Source of the DNA: Baffinella frigidus
Lineage: Eukaryota > Cryptophyceae > Cryptomonadales > Baffinellaceae
Assembly: GCA_026770585.1 (NCBI GenBank)
Contig: MU647334.1
Span: 93,030 to 105,515, forward strand
Length of the DNA stretch: 12,486 nt
Reading direction: 5' to 3'
Part shown: one piece after another, positions 7,169 through 12,442 of the stretch
Layout of the letters: every line of letters begins with the position of its first letter
Numbering within the stretch: position 1 is the first letter of the stretch
Translations under genes and position numbers: made by a program
The notes under the pieces: model-generated
The model's database searches: none
What the model was told of the DNA's origin: nothing
The model's input: the letters and a program-made list of their open reading frames with translations, nothing else

Positions 7169-7280
7169 TCAGATTCGGAGCACCTGCATCGGAGCGGGGG
7201 GGGGGCGACGCTGGTCGTGCGCCTCTGGCATCTGCGCGGGATACTCCGGTTGTTGCTGCTCCGGTTGCTGCTGTAATAAA
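7169..7280 (-). pseudogene. Q/P/Y module, copy 5
   Basis: The minus strand reads LLQQQPEQQQPEYPAQMPEA, then HDQRRPPPAPMQVLRI and a stop. It is the core with Glu replacing Ala, followed by PPPAPMQV, the equivalent of RQPSAPMQV in other copies. It lies immediately downstream, on the minus strand, of the polypyrimidine/polypurine tract and in a different frame from copy 6. Confidence 0.45.
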
Positions 7281-7282
7281 GG

Positions 7283-7380
7283 CCTCTCTCCCTCTCCCTC
7301 CCTCTCTCCCTCCCTCTCTCCCTCCCTCCCTCTCCCTCCCTCTCCCTCTCCCTCTCCCTCTCCCTCTCTCTCTCTCTTCT
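7283..7380 (+). repeat. Pure 98-nt polypyrimidine tract (CCCTCT type)
   Basis: Every base from 7283 to 7380 is C or T, mostly CCCTCT and CT units. The minus strand is a purine run. Tracts like this with mirror symmetry can adopt triplex (H-DNA) structures. It separates module copies 5 and 6. Confidence 0.95.
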
Positions 7381-7536
7381 GAGCACCTGCATCGGAGCGG
7401 GATACGCCGGCTGTTGCTGCTCCGGTTGCTGCGCACTGATGAACCGTCCCTGGATCTGGGTCACACAGGGTTTGGGGTTCAGAGTCAACACAGAGGAGGA
7501 GCCTCTGATGGGACTTGCTTGGCACCGGCAGAACAC

Positions 7537-7716
7537 TGATCTATTTCCAGGAAGGTAGATATAAGGCTACTTGGAAAAGGGAATTCAAACTCCCGTGGCG
7601 CGAGGCCGGTCCACCGAAATCATCTGAGCCATGATGAGGTGGATCCGGACAAGTTGGTCGTCAAGAAAGAACTCTCTCTCTAGGGTGCAGGTTCAACACA
7701 GAGCAGGAGCCCTGGG
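7537..7716. other. Diverged module relic, no gene
   Basis: The segment begins with a diverged ACTGATCTATTTCC box like that at 7883-7895. It contains a small dyad (about 7601-7645, CCACC and ATCAT pairing with ATGAT and GGTGG). Near its end, AACACAGAGCAGGAGCC repeats 7488-7504, the paralogous stretch that lacks the MITE inserted at 7721. I see no open frame worth calling. Confidence 0.45.
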
Positions 7717-7720
7717 ACTT

Positions 7721-7861
7721 TCATCTCGGACCATACCAGAATCTGTCCTGATGAGAAGGCGTAAGATAGCATCATTTGATGTCTAAAACAGCGTATGCAC
7801 CCTTACCTTCCGCGTGGGGAGCCTAAGATAGCGGGACAGATTCTGTCTTGGTCCGAAATTA
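7721..7861. mobile_element. MITE-like element B (141 bp) with 4-bp target duplication
   Basis: Terminal inverted repeats of about 28 bp match at 23 positions; both contain TCGGACCA and CAGAATCTGTCC. The ends read TCATCTC and (reverse complement) TAATTTC, like element A. ACTT flanks it at 7717-7720 and 7862-7865. The window holds its own empty site: around 7501-7522 the same context reads GGGACTTGCTTGGCACCGG without the insert. Inside are two AAGATAGC motifs and no coding frame. It would need a transposase from elsewhere. A 4-bp duplication alone does not fix the superfamily. Confidence 0.8.
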
Positions 7862-7880
7862 ACTTGCTTGGCACCGGGTG

Positions 7881-7978
7881 GATACTGATCTGTTCCCGGG
7901 AATAGATCAATACCCCCCTGAACAGATCGGTATCCCCCTTTAGGGTTTAGGGTTTAATAGATCAGTACCCCCCTTTAA
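7881..7978. repeat. AGATCAGTACCCCCC repeats with a 15-bp hairpin
   Basis: GATACTGATCTGTTC (7881-7895) pairs with GAACAGATCGGTATC (7920-7934) with one mismatch. Forms of AGATC(A/G)GTACCCCCC occur at about 7903, 7923 and 7959. A short TTTAGGG patch lies at 7939-7955. The consensus GATACCGATC also belongs to the module (for example 10621-10630), so this is module sequence that was locally duplicated and inverted. Confidence 0.75.
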
Positions 7979-7981
7979 GGC

Positions 7982-8131
7982 TTAAGGTTTCGGGTTTCTG
8001 AGCACCTGCACCGGAGCGGAGGGAGTGCGCAGCGGATCTGCCGGGATCCACTGGACTTGCGCCTCTTGCTTCTGCGCGTGGTACCCCGGTTGCTGCTGCC
8101 CCTGCATCGGAGCGGAGTCAGAATCCCGCAT
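7982..8131 (-). pseudogene. Q/P/Y module, copy 7, a 49-codon ATG frame
   Basis: This minus-strand frame starts at ATG (8129-8131) and ends at TAA (7982-7984). It reads MRDSDSAPMQGQQQPGYHAQ, then KQEAQVQWIPADPLRTPSAP, then VQVLRNPKP. It joins the end of one module (SAPMQ) to a fresh core (QQQPGYHAQ) and keeps the long C-terminal end, ADPLRTPSAPVQV, parallel to VDPLRQPSAPTQV at 10239-10493. Two modules therefore stay in frame across their junction, an argument that the array was once translated. No upstream signal supports real translation from this ATG. Confidence 0.45.
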
Positions 8132-8195
8132 AACCTAGCGCCTCTGGTATCTGCGCGTGATACGCCTGCTGTTGCTGCGTCTGCCGTGCGCTGCT
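8118..8195 (-). pseudogene. Q/P/Y module, copy 8
   Basis: The 26-codon open stretch reads SSARQTQQQQAYHAQIPEAL, then GYAGF and a stop, preceded by TGA and the AG boundary. It is the IPEALG end type, as at 7012-7077. Its end overlaps copy 7 in another frame. Confidence 0.45.
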
Positions 8196-8272
8196 TCAGA
8201 ACTTGCTCGCGGAACTCAGAAGGCGTGAGGTGCCAGGGCCAGAGGGTGGCACGAGCGAAGTTAGAATCCCGC

Positions 8273-8350
8273 CTAACCAAGCGCTCCTGGTATCTGCGCG
8301 GGATACGCCGGTTGCTGCTGCTCCCGTCGAGGTTTGTTCGAGAAACATTT
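8273..8350 (-). pseudogene. Q/P/Y module, copy 9
   Basis: The minus strand reads NKPRREQQQPAYPAQIPGAL, then G and a stop. The usual RQAQ upstream part is replaced by NKPRRE, so this copy has diverged or recombined at its upstream side. The frame remains open to at least 8350. Confidence 0.4.
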
Positions 8351-8423
8351 TGGTGCCAGAGATCAGACGCGGACTGAAGAGGATAAGCAGACTGTAGCGA
8401 GGTGGCAGGGCAGCTGTATGTTG

Positions 8424-8467
8424 GAACCCCCCTATGCCCCTACGGGTTGCCTACCGTAGGGTCCTAG
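8424..8467 (+). repeat. Isolated CCTACGG hairpin repeat
   Basis: It reads GGAACCCCCCTATGCCCCTA, then CGGGTTGCCTACCGTAGGGTCC, matching the units at 399-660. It sits inside the module array 8 kb from its relatives, so the hairpin repeat is dispersed rather than confined to one array. Confidence 0.75.
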
Positions 8468-8567
8468 GTCTTCGGGGGCGGAGCGGCTGTTGCTGTGTCT
8501 GCCGAGGTTTGGTTGATAACGTGCTTGGTACCGGGTGGAGACCGGTCGCTTCACGGCAGCGTGCGCG

Positions 8568-8574
8568 CGAGAGA

Positions 8575-8627
<53 letters not shown>

Positions 8628-8640
8628 CGTGCGAGAGAAC
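8568..8640 (+). repeat. GA microsatellite inside a module
   Basis: About 21 pure GA units end at 8620, framed by GTGCGCGCGAGAGAG and AAGAGAGCGTGCGAGAGAACAG. The unexpanded module reads CAACGTGCGAGAGA (for example 9751-9764), so the tract grew from that short GAGAGA seed. Open frames of Arg/Glu or Leu/Ser here are translations of the repeat. Confidence 0.95.
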
Positions 8641-8791
8641 AGAGGTGGACTGAAGAGGATAAGCGTGGGAGAGGTCAGGCTCGCAAAACTAGTCACTGGG
8701 CCCCTGCATCGGAGCGGAGGGGGAGCGAAGCTGGCCTTCCGCCCCTACCATCTGCGCGGGATATGCCGGTACTGCACCTGCTGTGGTTGCG
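8641..8791 (-). pseudogene. Q/P/Y module, copy 10, frameshifted
   Basis: One minus-strand frame reads AQPQQVQYRHIPRRW and stops (8745-8747). A neighbouring frame reads VPAYPAQMVGAEGQL. Together they reproduce QPQ, then PAYPAQM and GAEGQL, so a single small indel separates the two halves. The CCGATGCAGG boundary lies at about 8703-8716. This copy is certainly broken in its present form. Confidence 0.45.
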
Positions 8792-8826
8792 CGCGCGAGA
8801 GAGAGAGAGGGAGAGAGAGCGAGATT

Positions 8827-8863
<37 letters not shown>

Positions 8864-9008
8864 CGAGAGAGAGAGAGAGGCTGGGCACCTGCATCGGAGC
8901 GGACGGGGTGGGATACGCCGGTTGTTGCTGCTGCGCGTAGTACCCCACCTGAGGCTGCGCCTGCCGTGCTGTGTACGTTAGACCTCGTTCGTTACAAGAA
9001 TAATACAA
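8745..9008 (-). pseudogene. Q/P/Y module, copy 11, open into a GA tract
   Basis: The minus-strand open frame of 87 codons carries TARQAQPQVGYYAQQQQPAY, then PTPSAPMQVPS at about 8881-8976. It then continues as Ser-Leu repeats through the GA tract (8792-8880) into copy 10. The core is one of the best preserved. The middle GAEGQL segment is missing, so PAYP joins SAPMQV almost directly, as in copy 6. The first 20 or so codons (to 9008) look unrelated, and the AG before the core again suggests an exon edge. Confidence 0.5.
8792..8880 (+). repeat. GA/GAGC microsatellite
   Basis: An interrupted GA run with GAGC and GATT variants, lying between module copies 10 and 11. It follows GCGCGCGA, the same kind of seed as at 8568. 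Confidence 0.93.
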
Positions 9009-9016
9009 ATCCCTTC

Positions 9017-9197
9017 ACGCGTGATTTTGGTTTTCTGCATTAAAAAAACACGGGGTTCAGGTTCTGCGCACCTGGATCTTGGCGGATGGTTGGCGAAGCT
9101 GGTCTGTCGGGAGCTGCCCTTGCGCCGGTTGTTGCTGCTGCGCGTAGTACCCCGCCTGAGGCTGCGCCTGCCGTTCTGTATCTTAGACCTAAATCGA
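9017..9197 (-). pseudogene. Q/P/Y module, copy 12, within a duplicated segment
   Basis: The minus-strand open stretch 9057-9182 has 42 codons: DTERQAQPQAGYYAQQQQPA, then QGQLPTDQLRQPSAKIQVRR, then T and a stop. It keeps core and long end together and lacks only the PAYxAQM part between them. The whole segment, including CACGGGGTTCAG and CTGCGCACCTGGATCTT on the plus strand, is repeated at 9398-9698, where a polyglutamine run has grown. A 10-G run follows at 9203-9212. Confidence 0.5.
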
Positions 9198-9222
9198 AAA
9201 TAGGGGGGGGGGTTGGGGTTAA

Positions 9223-9279
9223 GCGAGCGAGCGAGCGAGCGAGCGAGCGAGCGAGCGAGAGAGAGAGAGAGAGAGAGAG
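9223..9279 (+). repeat. GAGC then GA microsatellite
   Basis: About nine GCGA units pass directly into about 12 GA units. The shift of unit within one tract suggests that the GA part arose from the GCGA part or the reverse. Confidence 0.95.
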
Positions 9280-9438
9280 GGCGCGCCTGTGTCTGCGCCT
9301 GCCGTGCTGTATGTTAGACCTCGTTCGTTACAGGGAGGATACGAATCGCTTCACCAGACCTCCCCCGTGGACTGAGGGGGCTCATCAGAATGCAGAAAAC
9401 GCGTGTTTTTTGTTTCCTGCATGAAAAAAACACGGGGT

Positions 9439-9559
9439 TCAGATTCTGCGCACCTGGATCTTTGCGGATGGTCGGCGAAGCTGGTCTGTCGGGAGCTGGC
9501 CTGTCGGGAGCTGGTCTGTCGGGAGCTGGCCTTGCGCCCCTTGCATCTGCATGTACGGT

Positions 9560-9645
<86 letters not shown>

Positions 9646-9690
9646 TTCTGCGTAGTACGCCTGCTGTGGATGTGCCTGCCACGCGCTACT
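9439..9690 (-). pseudogene. Q/P/Y module, copy 13, with a 29-residue polyglutamine run
   Basis: The 84-codon open stretch starts after TAA (9691-9693) and ends at TGA (9439-9441). It reads SSAWQAHPQQAYYAE, then 29 Gln, PYMQMQGAQGQLPTDQ, and then LPTGQLPTDQLRRPSA and KIQVRRI. The Gln run consists of 26 CAG codons (plus-strand CTG, 9565-9642) with one CAA on the upstream side and two on the downstream side. The other copies have only four Gln there, including CAA codons. A 15-bp unit encoding QLPT(D/G) is repeated three times (9481-9525). Every size change is a multiple of three and keeps the frame. There is no start codon, so it would be an internal exon. A non-coding CTG expansion is the alternative. 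Confidence 0.5.
9565..9642 (+). repeat. (CTG)26 microsatellite
   Basis: There are 26 uninterrupted CTG units, bounded by TTG on both sides. It lies in the four-Gln site of the module frame on the minus strand. Confidence 0.98.
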
Positions 9691-10041
9691 TTACAACGTG
9701 TTTGGTCCATGGGTACCGGGAGTATGCTCATCTCTAGATCGCTCCCCGGCAACGTGCGAGAGAAGAGGCGGGGACTGAGGAGGCCAAACAGGCAGCAGGC
9801 GCGCGCGAGGCGTCAGGGCAGTAGGGGTAGAGGATTCAGATTGATTGATTGAGAGAGAGAGAGCGCGGGAGAGAGAGAGAGCGAGCGAGAGAGAGAGAGA
9901 GCGCGCGACAGAGAGGCTGGGCACCTGCATCGGAGCGGAGGGTTGGCGAAGCTGGCCTTCCGCCCCTTGCTTTGGCGCGTGGTACGCCGGGATCGGCTGC
10001 GCGAAATACCGATGCTGTGACTGCGCCTGCCGCGCTTTACT
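9691..10041 (-). pseudogene. Q/P/Y module, copy 14, longest open stretch (117 codons)
   Basis: It starts after TGA (10042-10044) and ends at TAA (9691-9693). It reads SKARQAQSQHRYFAQPIPAY, then HAPKQGAEGQLRQPSAPMQV, then PSLS and a Ser/Leu/Ala stretch encoded by the GA tract at 9850-9915, then about 50 residues with no recognisable feature. The core has diverged (RYFAQPIPAY) but the GAEGQL and RQPSAPMQV parts are intact, so core and end coexist here in one frame. The GA-derived part is probably fortuitous. If CAG-GTGCCC is an intron donor, the exon would end right after PMQ. Confidence 0.5.
9850..9915 (+). repeat. GA microsatellite
   Basis: An interrupted GA run with GCGC and GAGC breaks, again immediately before the GGCTGGGCACCTGCATCGG boundary box of the next module, as at 8792-8880. 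Confidence 0.93.
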
Positions 10042-10099
10042 TCAGAACTTGAACTTGGTACAGGGCCGATGGTGATCGCTTCCCGGCAACGTGCGAAAG

Positions 10100-10238
10100 A
10101 ACAGCTAGTTGGCCTTCCACCCCTTGCTTCTACGCGTGGTACGCCGGGATCGGCTGCGCGAAATACCCTCTAAGGATCTAAGGCACACTCCTCGCATAAA
10201 GGGTGCGTAATACTGCGGCTGTGGCTGCCCCTGCGTGA
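10100..10238 (-). pseudogene. Q/P/Y module, copy 15, interrupted
   Basis: The minus strand first reads TQGQPQPQYYAP, and after about 35-40 unrelated bases (about 10169-10205) it reads GYFAQPIPAYHA and then a stop. The second part nearly repeats copy 14. It is either a core with a small insertion or a recombinant between two module types. The frame is not continuous across the break. Confidence 0.45.
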
Positions 10239-10493
10239 TCAGATGTGGACTGATGAGGCATAGCAGACCTCAGAAAAGCATGGACGGCACCATATGATGT
10301 ATTTGTCAAGGGCGTGTACGCCTACCGACATTGGGGTTCCGATGCTGGGCACATGAACCTGCGTCGGGGCGGAGGGTTGGCGAAGCGGGTCCACCGGAAG
10401 CTGGCCTTCCAGCCCTGGCTTTGGCGCGGGATACGCCGGTTGTTGCTGCGCGTAATACTGCGGCTGAAGCTGCCCCTGCCGTGCCCTAGCACT
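10239..10493 (-). pseudogene. Q/P/Y module, copy 16, best complete copy
   Basis: The 85-codon open stretch runs between TAA (10494-10496) and TGA (10239-10241). It reads SARARQGQLQPQYYAQQQPA, then YPAPKPGLEGQLPVDPLRQ, then PSAPTQVHVPSIGTPMSVGV and a tail. Core, middle and end are all present and continuous, so this is the best template for the family. CGGCAG precedes the core and CAGGTTCATG follows PSAPT, giving possible exon borders at about 10364-10479. The tail after that is less credible. No catalytic or structured domain is visible; Gln/Pro/Tyr-rich segments like this occur in low-complexity regions of RNA-binding and surface proteins, so function cannot be inferred. Confidence 0.5.
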
Positions 10494-10502
10494 TTAGAAC
10501 TT

Positions 10503-10598
10503 CTAGCTCTGCCTCACACGATTTCCCCGGGGGGTTGGTGCAAATCCGTTAACGTTTGGAGTGAACACGATCGGTCAACCCGAGTCAGGCAGAGCTAG
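10503..10598. mobile_element. MITE-like element C (96 bp) with 5-bp target duplication
   Basis: It has perfect 12-bp terminal inverted repeats, CTAGCTCTGCCT and AGGCAGAGCTAG, with four of the next six positions also matching. AACTT flanks it at 10498-10502 and 10599-10603. The interior has a CGTTAACG palindrome and a GGGTTG/CAACCC pair. There is no coding. The insertion splits a module: TTTAGAACTT on the left continues on the right as GG, TAGTACCGGAAGGATACCG. Its termini differ from elements A and B, so it is a separate family. Confidence 0.78.
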
Positions 10599-10667
10599 AA
10601 CTTGGCTCTAGTACCGGAAGGATACCGATCGCTGCCTGGCAACGTGCGCGAGATCAGGATTGCAGAG

Positions 10668-10736
10668 CTAGTCGCTGTGGCTCAAGATGTGTATGTCAGG
10701 CGGCGAGTAATACCCCTGCTGTGGCTGCCCCTGCCG
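10668..10736 (-). pseudogene. Q/P/Y module, copy 17, truncated
   Basis: The minus strand reads RQGQPQQGYYSPPDIHILSH, then SD and a stop. The QPQxGYY start is intact, but the sequence leaves the family after GYYS. The TAG stop falls in GAGCTAGTCGCTGTGGCTCA, the sequence also found in both arms of the palindrome at 2543-2679. Confidence 0.45.
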
Positions 10737-10739
10737 TGC

Positions 10740-11130
10740 CCAATTTTAGAACGGGTTGAAACCAGGATGATTTTAGAACGGTGTGCAACTGGGAGGATTC
10801 TGATGGGTCTTCTGAGCCTGCAGGGAACGCGAGAAAACAGGCTGGGGGGGCGAAGAGGCTCACTAGACTGCAGCGAACTCGGGGGCCAGCAACCTTGATG
10901 GGTGCTGATCCGCGCGCAGGGTTTTGTATCAGAGGAGGATAGCAGTGTTCGTTGATCACTTGTCAAGTTTGCGGAACCAGGGCGAGGGGGTCCAGAGTGA
11001 AGAGGCTCTGTAGACTGCAGCAAACTCGAGGGGCAGTGCGTCGGGGCGGGCACGGGGTTCAGATCCAGCGGGGGGTATCGTTTGTTTATCGATCAAGGTC
11101 GCGGAACGCTCAGCCTGTTTTCAGGGCGAG
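10740..11130. repeat. Direct-repeat region without a supported gene
   Basis: GAAGAGGCTC, TAGACTGCAGC and AAACTCG boxes near 10851-10881 recur near 11000-11030. A second pair, GCGGAAC, CAGGGCGAG and GATCCAGAG, links 10972-11000 with 11101-11150. A 123-codon minus-strand frame (10682-11053) spans both copies and repeats a Leu-Gln-Ser-(T/S)-Glu-Pro-Leu motif, but it runs in a different frame from the modules and has no other support. Confidence 0.45.
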
Positions 11131-11391
11131 CTATGAGGGGATCCAGAGCAGATTCGTTGGAGAAAAGGGGGGGCGAACCTGCTGCTTCGGAGCGTAGGGA
11201 TCGTAGGGGGAGAGAAGCGGAGAACCTGCCTGCTCGTGCCCCTGCGCGACTGCCCCCCCGCCCTGCGGGTACTGGCTGTACTGTTGGGGGGGTTGCGCCG
11301 GGGTGCCGGCGGAGACGTAAGGTCCTCCTTCGGGTATTGGTTGCGGACGCGGCCGTGGGACCTGGAGAGTGGGGGGTAGGGGCTTGAGCAT
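11131..11391 (-). CDS. Pro/Gln/Tyr/Gly-rich open frame, possible exon
   Basis: An ATG (11389-11391) opens an 86-codon minus-strand frame ending at TGA. After MLKPLPPTLQ it reads VPRPRPQPIPEGGPYVSAG, TPAQPPQQYSQYPQGGG, AVAQGHEQAGSPLLSPYD and PYAPKQQVRPP. It shares the Gln/Pro/Tyr style of the modules but not their exact motif and is not visibly decayed. It lies upstream of all module copies on the minus strand, where the 5' part of a gene carrying them would be. CTCTCCAG before VPRP and CAG-GT at HEQAG are possible splice sites. A longer minus-strand frame in another phase (11121-11630) overlaps it but is compositionally less protein-like. The function is unknown. Confidence 0.35.
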   Translation of the reverse strand: MLKPLPPTLQVPRPRPQPIPEGGPYVSAGTPAQPPQQYSQYPQGGGAVAQGHEQAGSPLLSPYDPYAPKQQVRPPFSPTNLLWIPS

Positions 11392-11439
11392 CTTCTAGAC
11401 GAGGGCTTTGCGACGTCTGCCTTTAGCAGTGAGTTCGCG

Positions 11440-12207
11440 TCAGGCAGCATTGGAGGGGGTTGGGGGGGTGCGTACGTGGAAGCGCATCGCTGCGGACGCA
11501 GGAAGCACCTGCGGGCGGTTCGGGCTCGCTGCAGCGGACAGCTGTCCCCTGCCGGCGGGGCTGGGGGGGTGAGGCGGGGTGTTGTCCGCCATTCTTGGAA
11601 GTGAGAGTTCACAGCCCTCTCGGGGTTCACCTTTTGACCACCGTTGTTGGATTTTGAGAATGGTCAAATTAGTTTTTTTCAAAACCGTCAAAATCTGGCC
11701 CTCCTTCCTTCCGGGGAAGGAAGGAGGGAAATGTAGGGGGTCCCACGGTTTAACTATGGGGTCAAGACAGGGGGTGGGCTGTACGCACGGCCTGTCTTGC
11801 TCTAGTTTGCCTCTTCTTCTGATCAAGACTACTTCGACTGCTGAAGGGGGTGTGCCTTGGTTCCGGTCAGGCGGTATGGAATCTCGACTAGCTAGCTTCG
11901 TCGGCTCCCGCGGCTGTGTCCACCACGGCGTTTCAGTCCAACGGACACATAAACGTGCGTGCTGCCTGACGACGTTCAATAAAGCTCCAATAGCCATCCA
12001 TGATCGGTGATGGGGGAGAACTGCAGGTGGGTGGTTGCAGCTCCCAGAGAAGCGTGGACGAGAGATGAACCGCTTCTCTGGGACAGCGAGGGAGCGGCGT
12101 TTCAGGGCACGAACACAGAAACGTGCATGCTGCTGCATGCCGTTAGTAAAAGCTCCATTAGCTCCATTAGCTCCAATTTTTTCGCAGCCCAATACTGATG
12201 TACTCAC
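11440..12207 (-). CDS. Hypothetical 255-codon open frame
   Basis: This is the longest uninterrupted frame in the window. It starts at GTG; the first ATG is codon 24. I recognise no domain. Two segments resemble each other: GMQQHARFCVRALKRRS near the N-terminus and VVRQHARLCVRWTETPW about 56 residues later, reflecting a DNA repeat 168 bp apart. The middle has many basic and Pro residues, and the end (PPHPPSPAGRGQLSAAAS) is Pro/Ala-rich. It crosses two hairpin-forming inverted repeats (11699-11728 and 12042-12083), unusual for a conserved gene. It may be a chance frame in GC-rich DNA or a relic of a mobile element. Confidence 0.2.
   Translation of the reverse strand: MSTSVLGCEKIGANGANGAFTNGMQQHARFCVRALKRRSLAVPEKRFISRPRFSGSCNHPPAVLPHHRSWMAIGALLNVVRQHARLCVRWTETPWWTQPREPTKLASRDSIPPDRNQGTPPSAVEVVLIRRRGKLEQDRPCVQPTPCLDPIVKPWDPLHFPPSFPGRKEGQILTVLKKTNLTILKIQQRWSKGEPREGCELSLPRMADNTPPHPPSPAGRGQLSAAASPNRPQVLPASAAMRFHVRTPPTPSNAA
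11699..11728. repeat. Perfect 14-bp hairpin, CCCTCCTTCCTTCC
   Basis: CCCTCCTTCCTTCC, a two-base GG spacer and the exact reverse complement. One arm is pure pyrimidine and the other pure purine. It is followed at 11763-11799 by a weaker dyad, CAAGACAGG and CCTGTCTTG. A transcription terminator is unlikely without an identifiable gene. Confidence 0.9.
11927..12200 (+). repeat. Diverged direct repeat, offset about 168 bp
   Basis: GGCGTTTCAG, AAACGTGC(G/A)TGCTGC and AAAGCTCCA(T/A)TAG boxes occur at 11927-12000 and again at 12096-12175, where the GCTCCATTA unit is itself repeated. Between them, TCCCAGAGAAGCG (12042-12054) and CGCTTCTCTGGGA (12071-12083) form a perfect 13-bp inverted repeat around a 16-nt loop. 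Confidence 0.75.
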
Positions 12208-12430
12208 AATCCTTACGGATACGAGGTTACCTCGTACGTCAATGTGGTCATCCTGGTCTTGTAATCATTAAATTCCCTCTCACCGTTTTCGGTGGCCGGG
12301 ATGAGGAACGGGGGGAGAACTGCACGCTCGGCTTGAAGCAGAACAACATGGTCTTCCCACAACTGTCCGGTCGTTGTTTGAGGTGGGTGGTGCGGATGCA
12401 GAGATTAGACATTGCACCCCCCCCCTCAGG
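12208..12430. other. No supported gene
   Basis: A 17-bp palindrome, TACGAGGTTACCTCGTA, lies at 12220-12236. GGGGGAGAACTGCA at about 12309-12323 repeats the same words found at 12013-12025. Nothing else is recognisable. Confidence 0.5.
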
Positions 12431-12442
12431 CCCCCCCCCCCA

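Larger units (their letters stand above)
7144..7536 (-). pseudogene. Q/P/Y module, copy 6, open through a polypyrimidine tract
   Basis: The 130-codon minus-strand open frame includes SAQQPEQQQPAYPAPMQVLR near 7380-7440, clearly the module core joined directly to the APMQV end. The frame then continues through the purine side of the tract at 7283-7380 as Arg/Glu/Gly repeats, which is probably fortuitous. Its upstream part (7440-7536) has no recognisable content. Two other minus-strand frames overlap it; only the module portion is convincing. Confidence 0.4.

Noticed and set aside
6930-7539. Plus-strand frames of 150 and 166 codons over the modules
   Set aside because: They read the modules as Arg/Ala-rich SARDTP-type sequence and pass through the pyrimidine tract as Pro/Leu/Ser repeats. 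The minus-strand frame explains the codon pattern of the copies better.
7555-7566. AGATATAAGG as a TATA-box promoter
   Set aside because: No gene start or other promoter element follows at a sensible distance, and the match is expected by chance.
8434-8940. 168-codon plus-strand frame with long Arg/Glu runs
   Set aside because: Most of it is the translation of GA microsatellites and has no independent coding support.
9402-9433. T-run/A-run hairpin as an RNA polymerase III or rho-type terminator
   Set aside because: It belongs to the duplicated segment also found at 9017-9197, where the pairing is weaker, and no transcript unit is identifiable.
9314-9852. Alternative polyalanine, polyserine and polyleucine frames across the CTG tract
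   Set aside because: A triplet repeat is open in most frames. Only the polyglutamine frame continues into motifs shared with other module copies.
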